Notes: generated by a model from the sequence alone, not told the origin. A stretch of 64,000 nucleotides of DNA from Ceratorhiza oryzae-sativae (GCA_030998015.1 JARWMV010000249.1:186001-250000); one strand, 5' to 3'; positions 1-12,615 are shown, numbered from the stretch's first letter. A program made the numbers and translations.

Positions 1-2798
1 TAAGTGTGTCATGACTGTGTGTCATGTGCTAGTATTGAGGCCAAATTATGGCACAAAAAAATGGGCTCACAATCCTCCCTTGGACAATAAGATAAAGCCC
101 TAAAAATACAATATGTTCCTGAGATGATTATAAGAGGAATGCTAAGAATAAATTTAAGTGTCCTAGCATACATGGCAAGATGGCTGTTGTCACACTATAT
201 GAATGTAACAAAATCCAGCTCTTAGTCAAGTTCTGATCTTAATAAAGTCATTGCATTTGTACTTGGAGATGAATTGTGCAGAAAAACCAAGGGTTGCCAT
301 CTTAACCAGGGAGTATCCTTGTAGGCTTTTGCTTAATTTCTTTACTTTACTTAGGATCAGCATCTGGGGGAAATAGGGGTCAATTCAACCCCCCTTTGGC
401 TATTTCTCATCTGTCACTGATTGGATTCTGTTCATATTAAGTATATAGTATCTCACAGTCCTCATAAGCATGTTGCATAATTATGTTCAGTGTATATGCT
501 TTACATGGTCAGCATTGAGGGCTGCACTCCCCCCTGATTATTTACTAGATGTATTTTACAGATTAATCTATTTATAAAATTTATTTCTGCAAAAAAAGAC
601 ACAATTAGAATATTCTGAATTGTGCACATTTAATGAACCACTTACTTAGTGATTGCAGTGGGTTTTGGGGTCTCCCAAAATCAGCTGCAAGCCTCTTTGC
701 AGCAATTCCTTTGTATGTTGTGCTTCTTGCCCCTGCTAGGCATGTTGGCAGCTGCAGAAACTTGCAGGAAGGTTCCTAGCTGCCTGCATGCCACTGGAGT
801 GCCAGAAATCCACCAAAATTCTGGCTTTCCACATGCAGGAGCAGGAGCATGAGCCACAAAGGCCAAAATGTGCTGAATTCTGGCATGCTGGAGTTGAATT
901 TCAGCAAATTTTTGGTGTCACATGCTTACTTGGTACAAATGCATATGATGCTTGCATAACCACATCATAAGCACATCACATTGAAAACATGCTGAAATTC
1001 AGCACATCTGGGCCTTCATGGCTCCTGCTCCTGCTCCTGCATGTGGAAAGCCAGAATTTTGGTGGATTTCTGGCACTCCAGTGGCATGCAGGCAGCTAGG
1101 AACCTTCCTGCAAGTTTCTGCAGCTGCCAACATGCCTAGCAGGGGCAAGAAGCACAACATACAAAGGAATTGTGCAAAGAGGCTTGCAGCTGATTTTGGG
1201 AGACCCCAAAACCCACTGCAATCACTAAGTAAGTGGTTCATTAAATGTGCACAATTCAGAATATTCTAATTGTGTCTTTTTTTGCAGAAATAAATTTTAT
1301 AAATAGATTAATCTGTAAAATACATCTAGTAAATAATCAGGGGGGAGTGCAGCCCTCAATGCTGACCATGTAAAGCATATACACTGAACATAATTATGCA
1401 ACATGCTTATGAGGACTGTGAGATACTATATACTTAATATGAACAGAATCCAATCAGTGACAGATGAGAAATAGCCAAAGGGGGGTTGAATTGACCCCTA
1501 TTTCCCCCAGATGCTGATCCTAAGTAAAGTAAAGAAATTGAGCAAAAGTCTATGAGGCCAAAGTAATGAGGGCACATGAAAACCCCACTCACAAAATATA
1601 TCACTTGTAACTGCCTTGGATGTATGTGAGCTGACATACTGCACTGAGCATTCAGCACATAGTCTTCCTCAGGCAAATACCTGAGTGCACAGTTAATTTG
1701 CAGAGTCTGGATATACAGTAGATATGCCATATATGGGTTTGAAGCACTTGGAGTAATATATAATCATATAAATTTGCTAGAAATGGCCTAGTAATGCTGT
1801 AGGGGGGAAGTAGTGTGATTTCAGCCCCCATTGGGCATTCCCACCTTGTTTCACATGGTTGCCATGATCAGACAGACCTTTTGTATTTAAACTACTGAAA
1901 GTTTTATACAGACAGTGCATACAAGGGAGCAACTTTTGCACAGCTAGATTCCTTAGTGCCTCTGGCAGATTTTGGGGGTAATGACCCCTGAGACATTGTA
2001 TCCCCATTTCTGAGGCAGAGTAATATTATTATAAAATGATGTGTACATATTCTGAGAGCTGGAAAATTTCTCTATTTTTTGCTATAGCTTGTATGAGAAT
2101 GTGGTTGGTTCTCAGGTTGGCCATTTTTCCTGTTATGACACAGTTGCACATAGTAAAGTATTTTTGGCATGCAATTCACTCAAATCAACAGCTAAAAATA
2201 CACAAAAATATCATTGGAAAGCATGAGAACATGTGGAAATAGTGAGCCCTTAAATGCCAAAAACTGCCAAAATTCAGGCAGGATTTCAGCAGATTTTGAG
2301 AGTTCCTGCTTGTGCAATGCCAAAAATGCAGGAGCTGGAGCCAAATAAATACCAAAATTTCTGCATGCAGGATTTTGGTATGACATGCTTACCATGTCAC
2401 TTTAGGAAGTAGTTCTTTGCCTTTGTCCCCAATGCTCATAATTCATTACAGTTTCTTACAGGGTAGGGGTCATTGGGAGTTCTCCCCAAAATTCTTACAA
2501 GTAAATTACTGGTAAATTATGACACTGTAAATAACCAGTGAAATATTGGCAAATTTTTCCCCAAACACTAAAACTAGGTTCATTTAGGTTCATTTGGGCT
2601 CATGACACCTGAACCACCCTGGAATAGTTTCACCCCATGAACCCAAAGATTGCCCACTGGTTTTTACAGAGTAGCAAATCTAAGCTCAATCAACCTACAA
2701 GCCCATTCATACTCTGAAATGAGAATTGCAACTATCTTTTCATCATGTCATGTGACCCTGATTGATATTACAAATTCAGAACTTGCCTAAGCCATCAC
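1..2798. repeat. CpG-free AT-rich repeat block
   Basis: Reading every line and line junction, I find no CG dinucleotide between base 1 and base 2798; the first one is at 2799-2800, and CpGs are then frequent at once. TG and CA are abundant. No coding frame resembles a protein and the short ORFs lack codon structure. It holds the large inverted repeat (325-1549), and G-run/C-run motifs recur near 365-395, 1480-1510, 1800-1830 and 2461-2487. In fungi, complete CpG loss over a sharply bounded repeat fits cytosine methylation followed by deamination of a transposon-derived sequence; that cause is inferred. The block probably continues left of the window. Confidence 0.85.
325..1549. repeat. Large near-perfect inverted repeat (foldback element)
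   Basis: The left arm (about 325-890) reads as the reverse complement of the right arm (about 984-1549); paired coordinates sum to about 1874 throughout (361 pairs with 1513, 829 with 1046). Arms are roughly 560 bp with only scattered mismatches, and the spacer is about 93 bp. The short ORFs at 649-852 and 999-1241 read the same peptide from the two arms, which confirms the symmetry. No transposase is visible. This fits a foldback or MITE-like non-autonomous element, or a head-to-head insertion of one repeat. A weaker, diverged copy of the inner part may lie at about 2250-2400. No target-site duplication was identified. Confidence 0.85.
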
Positions 2799-2826
2799 CG
2801 TGGCAATCAATTTTGAACAAACACTG

Positions 2827-5528
2827 ATGATTTCGGCAGCGGCTCGAATACTATGCAGGAGATGCCGCACACGCAATGCCCACACTTCGAGTTTCATGGC
2901 CAGCGCTCTGTGTTTGAGCTGTCCTCAACGTACCACCCGTTCTGCTGCAAGTTTACTTGGCGTCCAGTAAGTAGTTTTATTGAATGGGATTAACCTGTTG
3001 AACATAGTAGGCCTATGAGCACATCTATAGCTACCCCACGTAGAGCAGAACAAGAAATTTCCAATACACACGACGTAAACAGTTGTTCTATACTTGGTTT
3101 CGATTCGCTCATATCCTTGAGTATAGAGCTATGAAACGTTACCTCAGTACTCGGAGGAACAACTCAAGGCGCTTTATAACGATCTTTTCGCGCCGGCGCA
3201 GCCTCAAACACTTTTTGATACACCTCCAGATCTTCCGAATGAAACTATCAACGCATTATACGAGCGATTTAATCTGGAACATGGGAGCGAACCCGCTTAC
3301 CGGGCTGTGATTGACCACATAGAGCGCGCACTGGCATTCATAGCTGCGGACCAAACCCATTTGCCAAAACTGGGTCTTGTTTTGGATTCAGAATGGGAGA
3401 ATCTCATCAATGCGGCGGTACGCTTACCGCAGTGAATTGGTATTGCGGTGACTGATACTGGTTCCAGCTCGATGCTGAAGACATGCGATCTGCAATCACT
3501 ACACTACGGCTCATGAAGGTAAGTAGCGACAAAAATTGGATCTAATACTCATATCATATCACCCATGCAGAAATGCGAAGTTGCGTTTATCGACGGGCTG
3601 GATGTAGGCCTACTATCGCATAACTGGTTATCATCAAATCTAGAACGTTTTGCAACTGTCAGCGACGAGCTGACCAGAAGTGAGTCTTATTGGTCTGCCC
3701 TTGACAAAATTTTCATCTCGAGTTCTAGTGGGGTATCCCCTCACAGCAGAGCGTTTATCCTCTCTCATCACTGCGCATTTACGTTCACTGGAACAGCCAT
3801 CGCTCGAATCCGTCAAGGATGTGCAAAATATTATTCATAAGCTCGAGGCTCAAGGAACCTTGCCTTCCCAATCAGGCTATACTCGCGTCATTAAAGCCTA
3901 TCTGGATCTATCTAGGGAGTCCAACTTACTTTCTGATGCTGCTGCTAGTACCAACCCCTCTGTCGCTATCGCAGCGGTTCATGACCTATTTGCACACATG
4001 CGCTATGTAGCTTACCCTATCCCGTCGCTCGAAACTTACAGCCTTGTGATCTCCGCATGTTCTCGTGGGCTCGATGTCAAGCCTCTACGCGCGCTTGAGC
4101 TATTGAAGGAGGTTCGGGAAGGCCTGATGGAAGGAAAGCCTGAATTTCTGCAGCCCAAGCTGGACGCACATTCGCTGATAGCATGCTACAACGGCGCCAT
4201 CCGGGCTTGTGCACGTGCGGGATCGAAATTCGCAGGCGACGCGTTTCAACTTGCCAAGGAACTCGTCCGGCGTGACGGAATACCCAGTGCCGGAGCAGCA
4301 ATTAGTCAACTCGGCCCCGACAGAACAACCCTTACCGCGTTGATCCATTCCGCCAAGCGAACGGGAGACTTGGGACGCACTCGCTGGATTTTGACTGAGG
4401 CTATAAGGGCACAAGCTCATGTCCTACGAAAGCCAGGCCCCCCAAGTGAATCAGAAGCCATTCTAGATGAAGAAATTATGGTATGCGCATTCCAGGCATA
4501 TTCGGCATCTCGGCCCCCGTTCCAGAGAGGTGGATTAAAGGAAGGGAACAATGAGGGCGAAGCCCCCTCCGAAACCGGCTCCGAATCTATCATACATCCT
4601 ATCGAATCATCCCATGTCATACCCCAATCCACTCCCGAAATTCTCTTTGAAGCCGATACCCTTTTTTCACGTATTTTGTCGAAACGGTCTGGTTCTCCAG
4701 ACTTGGTGTTCGTCCACGTACCTCTTAGCGCACGGATTCTCAACGCTTACCTGGGTATCTACCTGAACCATGCACCTCTCCAAAAGGCCCTGGAAAGACA
4801 CGCAACAGTGTATGGACTGCCAGGAATGCCCGACCCTAATATCCACACATTTATAGGACTATTAGAGCGCTTGGCAATAGCTTCCAAGCCTGAAAGGCCC
4901 CTCGCGCTAGCCGAAGCCAAGAAAGTTTGGGGCAATTGGCTGAAATGGGTGGCAGAGGCCGAGAGTGGCTCCCTTGATCCGGTGCTTGCTGAAGTAACGC
5001 CACGAGGGATAGAAAGGGCCTGGGCCGCGATCATTAAAGTTCATAGCTTGTGGGTTCTCACCCCTTTACTCTCATCGCATCGCATGGGCTAATAACAGGA
5101 ACACTAGATGCGACGAGATAGACGCTGCTCTATCTCTCCTCCGTGACTTTATTGCAAAGTTCCCTCCTACCAATCTTCATCAACTGCCTCGCCCTGTTCC
5201 TGCACGGACTCATTTGGAGCACGCCCCACCAGCCAACCCGGCTCGCAATATTCACGACTTATTGGCCGCGCCTGTACCACGAGTTGGCTTGTTGGTACGA
5301 TTCACGACGGCAGAGCAGGTCACAGAACCTGGCATCGCGCCGCACTTGCTGTTCTCGGACCTCAAGCTACTACACCATAGGTTGGTTGCACGACACTCTC
5401 ATCGACAGGCGGATATCGCATTTGTGACATGGGTATGTAAAGCGTATGAGCATCGGATAAGGAGACAGAAGGAAAATCCGGGAGTGGTGCAACATGACTC
5501 TGAGCCGAGATGGGAGCGAGGGACGTAG
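2827..5528 (+). CDS. Mitochondrial PPR-like helical-repeat protein
   Basis: Six exons fit in frame: 2827-2966, 3129-3417, 3468-3518, 3571-3679, 3729-5049 and 5099-5528, with GT/AG ends and matching phases. The predicted protein is about 780 residues. It begins MISAAARILCRRCRTRNAHT, rich in Arg, Ala and Ser with no acidic residue, as expected of a mitochondrial presequence. The body has helical segments resembling pentatricopeptide repeats, for example GYTRVIKAYLDLSR, ETYSLVISACSRGLDVKPL and CYNGAIRACARAGSKF. PPR proteins of this kind usually act in mitochondrial RNA metabolism or translation. I do not recognise a specific orthologue. The start lies 28 bases after the CpG-free block ends, so little space remains for a promoter outside repeat DNA. 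The first acceptor (before 3129) is the least certain junction. Confidence 0.7.
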
Positions 5529-5982
5529 CATACAGTTGCTTCGTTCAGAGGCACGTTGCTATAACATGACAGTTGGCCTGTCGTGTGTTTTCCGAAATTT
5601 CCAATTCATTTGCATAACCTGTACATACACCAATCATGGCCAGTTGTGTTGACACGAGGTGAAACTATAGATTCGCAGATCACTTGACAATGAGCACCTA
5701 GGCAAAGCAAAGCTCAAGTAAAGTACCCGGCAAACAAGCTTTTGATGCGGACGCAGATGCATCCAGTCTTGGAGGTGATCGATCGAACCTTGTGAGGAGT
5801 CCAGGGATAAGGAGGCTAGGGTCGATGTCGTCAAGACAAGCGAGACAAACGACACGAGGACGACAGGCGACAAGACAGTGAAATTAATCCATAATTCAAA
5901 TAAACGGCGTGTTCATCAGCGTATGAGATGCTAGATGTAGGAACTCCAGCGTAAAATGGTATAGGCCAGGTGCGGTTCGATC
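5529..5982. other. Convergent intergenic region
   Basis: This is the 3'-to-3' space between the PPR-like gene (+) and the DNA polymerase lambda gene (-). It presumably holds both 3' UTRs and polyadenylation sites. No protein-like frame, RNA gene or repeat is visible. Confidence 0.5.
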
Positions 5983-8900
5983 CTATACACTGATGACCCG
6001 CTCATGAGGTTCTCGCCACGGCTAGATGATGAGAATAGACGTGTGTGTCCCACGCATGGCGCGTCCAGCGTAAGATGGAAACAGAAGGTCACCAATTGCC
6101 AAGTATGCGAACAAACGAGCACTTACCACTCCTAAACGATCGAATATTTCTCGTTCGGTGCGCGACGCGATTAAAACCCCTGTAATGAAATAATTCTCAG
6201 CGCGTCGTTATGCTTCAGACCCTCACCATACCTTCCGAAAGCTTTTTTTGAGATTTAGGGTCGCGAACGACACCTTGGAACAGCCCTCGTTGGTTAAGCG
6301 ACATCCCCTTCTTTCTTGCCAACAATCGCATGCTTCGATTAAACTGAATACTCATGGTCAGCTGGACGTTGAAGGCAGCAGCGGAGGTGTGTCCCTACCA
6401 AATCATCTCCTGTCTGTGGCAATGCGTTGACGTGCATGAGGCCCGAATTGTAGGTCAGCATAGCAATGCCACACCAGTAATCTAGACGCACAAAGTATAG
6501 CAACGATGCACCCCATTGCTGGCAAGGAACAGTCAGGATGTCTAATTTTTTGAATAGATGAAAAGGCAAGATTCAGTGGGAGCTTAGTGGCGCAAACGGA
6601 ATCGTACCGATGCGGCGCATGAGGGTATCGCTATGTAGCTGACACAATCCCATGTACTTCGCCTCTAGTTCGTTTTCGTCGCTGGGAAAGGCAAGGTCGT
6701 GGGTGACGATTTTGCGCCCACGTAGCAGTGGGATGAGTTTTTGTAGGAACCCTAGGTTATAGGGGAAGATTAGCTGCCGGAGTAGGCCGAGTGTAGCAAC
6801 CTGCCTCGATGAGATCCTCCGTCGTCCGTGGGCCTGGTAATCATGATATCGATATCGCCGCAGGTGGGTTTGCCTCTAGATATTTGGTCACCACTCGGTC
6901 GTTGGCAGCTCGGTCAATAATCTACCCACCGCCGAAAGCTGCCCATGATTTCGATGTCAATCTTGGGGTCGAGTTCGAGGACTAGCCGTGTTGCGCAGGC
7001 AGTCGAGAACCATCTCAGCAGTCACGCTAAAAAAAAACAAGCAAACAATGAACCCACCTACTACTTTGACGCGCTCAAAGATTTGAGCGGCCTCTTCGCG
7101 TGGCATGCGTCGTTGCAAATCGGCATAGTACTCCAGTCCAAGCTCTTGCGCACTCGAAAGCACGATACCACCCATCCGGTTGCGTACATCAGCTAGAGTT
7201 CTCAGGCCACGCACATACCAGCTGTGCGCAGTCTGCGGTCCCACACCGTAGATGCCTTGGAATACGCGGGTGATGGCAAGATCTTCCGTGGTCTGTGCAG
7301 CAATCTTGGCGACACGCCCCGTAGCAATGAACTCCCCAATCTGTGATGACGGTGGAGGAGTGACGATCAGTAGCGTGCTCAATAGGGGCGAGGGGAATCA
7401 GATAGCATTTACTCCTCGCTAACCAAGTGGGGTGGCGGGGTATGGCCGTACCTTTTCCGCGATGCTCGTACCCACGCCGGGAAGACGCGCCGCCTGATCG
7501 ACAGACGTTATCTTTGTTGGATGATTTGCTATGCCCCTGATGGCTGTTTTGTTTCTGCAAAGTAAGTATATGGACAAATGATTGGGTATCAACGAACCCT
7601 TGTTATAATTCAGCACTCTGAATTGGTTTGATGGATCCTCGAGCTTTTTGGCTTCATAGATATCCCGTAGCCTCGTCAGCTGAGGGATCCCCAAAAGAAA
7701 CAAGGTTAAATGCGAAGAAGATCGCAAGTTCACGACTCGCACCTCATCGATAAGTGCCTGGTTCACGCACGGCTCAGTTGGCGTGGTATTTCGAGAGAGA
7801 CAAGCAAAGCCGTTTCCATGAGGTCGGGAAGGTGACTTGAATTGGGCTCTGGGGATCGCGCTAGCGCGGGCAGGCTCCAGGCCGACTGAGTGCGGAACCT
7901 CAGGAGAACTGCTCCGCTCCGAACTATAATCCGCATGCGCCTGAAAGTTCAAGTGAGATTGAGGTTATCGCAATAGTTGGTGTCGGTTCAGACTTTCCAT
8001 GTTACGAGCTAGCTCGACGACATACTCCAATGGGTCTGGAGCAGGCTCAACATGAGTTGCGGAGCCAGTGGTGATCGAAAGTCCGCTGCGCGTCGACTCT
8101 CGGTCTTCATCACCTTCAGCTTCTGAGACTTCACGAGAAGACATTTCGCTACTGGCGCTACATGCCAGGCGCATATTGCATGTCAATAAATTAGTGAGCA
8201 ATATAGGGGATCTGTCATGTACCCACCCCGTTTCACTTATTCCTACAGACATGCCCTATATTTGTCTTTGTCCACACGCGACGAGTGGCCGTCTACAACC
8301 AAACGCTTATGAAATCGCTCGTATGGTGTCTCCTCGAGGCGGCGCGCGGACTACAAGAACTCGGTTCAAGGTTACGACACGACCCACCGAAGCATTGAGC
8401 CTTACGTTCATTGATTTAGTTACCCAAGTCCAGCCTAGGACCCAGATCGACGGTGGTATAGCCTTTACGGAGCGCACACCAATTGCTACCAACAACGGCC
8501 TTTCGGCCAGGTCCGAAACGACATGAGTCGTTGAGTGGTCAAAGTTACCGACAACCCTGGCTCCTCGCTCCGAGAGCTGAAGCGGTCAGCCAAGGCTAAA
8601 TTGAAGGAAGCAACCTACAATTTCCATTCGCCTTTTGGTGCTTTGTGATATCTTTTTCCCGGGATCGTTCGCCGCGTAGTAGACGATTAGGTCGCGAAAT
8701 ATGGGTTTGTGTCTAGGCCCTTTGGACTCCGCGTCTCGCGATTGTGTTTGCAGATATGATGCGAATTCCGCGACGGTCGTGCATTGATCTCTGATATCCT
8801 TGCCATTGCCCTTGCCTGATTTCGATGGGTGACGAGATTTCCGGGAGACGAGGGTAATCTGTTCCCCAAAAGACGGTTGACCCGAGGAAAGATTGACGCT

Positions 8901-9920
8901 GGAAGACTCAACCACGTGGTTATCTCTGCCTGTAGGCGCCACAGAGCCTCGCTGAAATGAATTTGAGGTAATAACAGTGCGAGACTCTTTGGACTTTGCC
9001 TGTGCCGTCGTAGCTAAGGAGCGGACTCTCGATTGCGAAACTAGTTTCGCAGCCGCAGCCGTTGGTGCTCGGAAATTGGAACGCGTTGCAGCAGATGCGA
9101 TATCTGGAACTGAGGCTGGAACGGGCATGAAGTAAAGGTCAACCATTGAAAAGGTCGATTCGTGGTGGGCAGTTTTGCCCAAATATCGCTCGCACCTCGG
9201 TCTCTGTGTGCTACAAGATCACTCAAAGTCTCCGATGATACAGCCGGCTTGATTGAATTCTGAGGCACGGTCTTATTGCTCGGTTGATGAACCCTAGTTG
9301 GTGTCTTGGACAGTTGGCTTTGGCGGGTTAGAGTTAGTGATACATGCATATCGGATGCCGAGTCGCTTACAGTTTGCGACCACTTTCGAGTGGACTCGAG
9401 GACGAAATTCGAGTGGAACACTGATCCAAGGGTGATGGCAAACAAATTTCGGATGAAGAAGACCCCGCATGATCAGATGGGGAGTGTCTGTGGGGCGAAC
9501 AGGTCGACTATGCCCGCTGGCAGGATGGGAAGAGGCAAGTTCAATGACGGTTGGGCCCGGCTCGTTGACGGGAGGACTAGGAACTAGTGCGGGCACTATG
9601 GTTTCACCCGGTGAAGCCCCTGTCCCACCGAATCGTGGTTGGCGCGTGGGCAGAGCACACTCAACCTGCAGCGTCCGGGCTCGTTTAGAGTGAGGATAGG
9701 TGCGAGTGTCTGCTGTTCTTTTCAGTGTGTGTTGGCTGTCGAAGCAGAGTGAATATACTGAGTTGGGAAGAACCGGAACGAAAAAAAAGGCATTGTCTCA
9801 CTCGTGTTGATACGGATCATCCGCGGACGAGGTGGGATCGTCGAGCAACGAAAGATCGTCGCCGTCGTCGCTCACGTCGTCAAGGTCGTCGAGTGAGCGA
9901 AAAAGAGATGAAAGAGGCAT
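5983..9920 (-). CDS. DNA polymerase lambda (family X, BRCT)
   Basis: Family X polymerase for gap filling in base-excision repair and end joining, acting in the nucleus. Domains in order: acidic N-terminus from ATG at 9920 (MPLSSLFRSLDDLDDVSDDG); a basic SKRAR cluster and Ser/Pro-rich stretch; BRCT (halves at about 8586-8720 and 8400-8570, including FRDLIVYYAAND and TTHVVSDLAERP); linker; 8-kDa domain (SVDQAARLPGVGTSIAEK, about 7470); helix-hairpin-helix GIYGVGPQTAHSWY (about 7230) with DLQRRMPREEA; catalytic Asp pair in CGDIDIMITRPTDDGG (about 6830-6880); third Asp in KLDILTVP with GASLLYF (about 6510); TGDDLFNRS, split by two introns; SLNQRGLFQGVVRDP (about 6280); and PWREPHERVISV before TAG at 5983. 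All key residues are present. Many short introns; those in the linker are the least certain. Confidence 0.88.
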
Positions 9921-11133
9921 GGTGCGGTCTGATGGACGCGTGGCTTTGCCGTACAGGCTGTGGTGGACGCGCCACGTCGAGCAATTGTGATAGATCGTGA
10001 TCCTGAGCTGGATCCTGGTCGGAGTTGGAACTAGCATGGAGAACGCGAATTTGTCTGTTGTGAATTGAACCTTTCCACCATGAGTCCAGCTCACCTGGTG
10101 GGCTAATCTGCTCTGGTTTTTACACACCGGTGCTCTAAATCCCGAGGTCACCTGCGCACACGGTCTATGCGCCAGTTTTTGGTCGGTCACCAAGAGCAAG
10201 ACCGAGCTTCGGCAACGATCGAGCTCTATGCTGCGATTTTTGTCTCCTATCTTGGAGAAACGGTGCAAGGCTGTCAGTCTGTGCAGCGCGGGGCACGAAT
10301 TCATGTTCTGCATACGATGTTCTGGCTCCGGAGGGGGGCTCTCGCTTAGGCACGCTCTTGATCTCGACTCAAGTGGCAACTCTTGCTGCGGTGGTGGCTC
10401 TCGGCTGCTGGGACGACAGTGACGCCAACTGGCGTGTTCTGAGTGCGAACGGACGAATGTCTGTCGAGGCCTTCGGGCGATGGCGGGGGTCGAATCTGAT
10501 TTCGGAGTGCAAGATGGGGACGATGAAGGAAGGCGAGCGAGGCGACGGCGGTAAGTTTGTGTTCAGTCTCCGCACGGGGCAGTCGAGCGCACGTCCGGAA
10601 CGGTGTTGGGAGCTCGGTGGGGCGGGCTGAAATTGGGAGCGAAGCGAGCGTGCGCGGGGCGGCAGGCCGCATATGGAATGTCGTCTGGACAGAAACTCAT
10701 GGCCCTGGACAACAAAGGCACCCTTGGTTTGGGGATAGCGTGCCCGGAAATCCGAGATCTGTGGCACGCGATCGTGGCCGTCTGGAGCTCGCGTGGGGGT
10801 CTGACTGGGCAAGTCGCACCCGGAATCGCGCACTGGACCGATAGGCGAGCGGGCGGCTCGAGCGGCCGTCGACGCCGCCCAGGAATACGGCACATCAGGC
10901 GCTTTTTGTCAAGCCCTCTGCCTGTCCGTGATCGTTCGTCTGATGGCAAACACGGGGCGTATGCTCGACGTCCACCGTCCGCAATGGCGAGCCCGGTCCT
11001 TATAAATTTCGCAGCCGTCTACGACCATTCCTCTTCAGTAAAATGATAAGGCAGCCACTGCCTCGCCTGACCCTCGGTTTTGCACTCTAAATTTTTTCCA
11101 CAGATCGCCGCGTTCGCCGCCTATATCTATCAT
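9921..11133. promoter_or_regulatory. Divergent promoter region, pol lambda / methyltransferase
   Basis: GC-rich, CpG-dense 1.2 kb between two genes pointing apart. A TATA-like TTATAAATT lies near 10998-11006, about 130 bp before the methyltransferase ATG at 11134. Several overlapping frames stay open here on both strands, as expected from high GC, but none shows a domain or consistent splice pattern. I therefore treat the stretch as regulatory and UTR sequence. Confidence 0.45.
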
Positions 11134-12615
11134 ATGGCCGATGCTGCCGGGAATAGCCCCCCTCCCCCTGCAGACCTCGACGAAATCCCCCCTCACGAAT
11201 ACGAGACCTACTACTTCCGCCGCAACAGCCGCGACTTTCCCCTCCATCGCCTCCCGTTGGCGCTACGCGATGACTACCGCACCGCCGAGCTCCCGACCGT
11301 TTTGCCGGTGGATGGGCGGGATATGGAGGTGCGTCTCGGCGGCGATCAGCTCCCCCCCCCCTTGACCCTGATTTACCACTTCCGTTTTCAGCGTCGCACC
11401 GTTCAACACAACATCGCGTATCTAGCTCTGAACCACAAACACTACTTTGGTCCGTTTATAGAATGCTTGACGCCCCCACGTAATAAGCTCGTCGTGGATG
11501 TTGGAAGCGTGAGTGGCGTCCTGGCTGCTGCCTTCCAGACACGGCTAATCAGCCCCATCCCGCAGGCTAATGGGAAATGGTATATACCACAACATTGGGC
11601 CCGCATCTCCCGGTTGACCTGGCTCTATACAGGATTGAAGACGTCTCGGAGGAATTGTCTCACATCCCGCGCTTTCATGGTGTCGAGATAGGTGCGTGCA
11701 ACTCTTCTACCGCCTGCGCGTTTGTTCATTCGCCCCTTTCTATCAAGTTCCTCGATCGCCCACGTATATTGACAACGTAGGCCTCGTTCTTGTGCGTCCA
11801 AGCAGTAACCTGACCCCCATCCTATAGGTATATCCCGAGGTATACGACTTCCAAGAGGAAGGTTTGCACCATGACCCCGCAACCGTAGACGTAGTACATG
11901 CTCGATTTCAAAGTTTCCATGTGAGTCTTCGGCATTATCGATGAATTCCAACTTACACGTTGTTGGATCAGATCTTAGATTGGTCGTAAGTTTATATCAC
12001 GGCTTTACAGTTCGCCATCTAACCCGACATCACGGACAGCGCGTTTTTGCTCGATGTCGCGAAAGTTTTAAAGCCTGGGGGCCTGTTCATGAGGTAACCA
12101 CGATGTTCACTTCTTTCTTTTCACACCTGACCTCCCACTCTAGCGGCGAATTCGATCTACATCTCGAGTACGTCAACGGACGCTGGCCGGCAACCGATCA
12201 TCTGTACACTCAAGTTTCAAGCCTCATGCACCAACGCGGGTATTCCCCCAATATTGCCAACCCTAACCTTTCCGATCCCTCGGCTTTTACGCTCCAGAGG
12301 TTGCTCCAACGTGATCTCGTGGACGAACACAATGTCCCGCTTTTCAGAGATTATGAATCACGAACGGTCTCTATTCCAGTCGGGCGGACCCCCGTGATCT
12401 CTGATGAGCTTGGCTTGACCCCACATGACCAGCTAGAGCTATCGGTGCTCGCAATGGAGTATCTAAAGAGGTTGTCCTCCTCGCTGAAGCCTTTCCTAAT
12501 GTCGAATGGGTCGCCAGAAGTCGCAGTGAACGGGCTAGTTGAGGCCCATAGGCATGAGTTGGACCAACAGAACGCCAAGGTGACGTATAGGATGACATGG
12601 GCACAACGTCGTTGA
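11134..12615 (+). CDS. Class I SAM-dependent methyltransferase (LaeA/UMTA-like)
   Basis: A multi-exon model reads through all the family blocks. Starting at ATG 11134 (MADAAGNSPPPPADLDEIPP), it has HNIAYLALNHKHYFGPF, then motif I split over introns (LVVDVGS, then ANGKWIEDVSEEL), a second strand (FHGVEIVPRSPTYIDN), then YPEVYDFQEEGLHHDPAT and DVVHARFQSF, and a post-methylation motif (FLLDVAKVLKPGGLFMS) leading into a C-terminal exon from about 12142 to the stop at 12615. The order (VDVGS...GKW, later DVVHAR, then LKPGG) is that of fungal UMTA/LaeA-like methyltransferases. The substrate is unknown; small-molecule or regulatory methylation is possible. There are about seven short introns. No secondary-metabolite cluster genes flank it. 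Confidence 0.8.

Noticed and set aside
649..1269. Four short ORFs inside the inverted repeat, two of which encode the same peptide
   Set aside because: They are read from the two mirror-image arms, lack CpG, lack any domain and show no codon structure; they reflect the palindrome, not genes.
10165..11046. Several overlapping ORFs of 60-147 codons on both strands in the GC-rich promoter region
   Set aside because: High GC content leaves frames open by chance; no motif or consistent splice structure, and a TATA-like box lies within the stretch.
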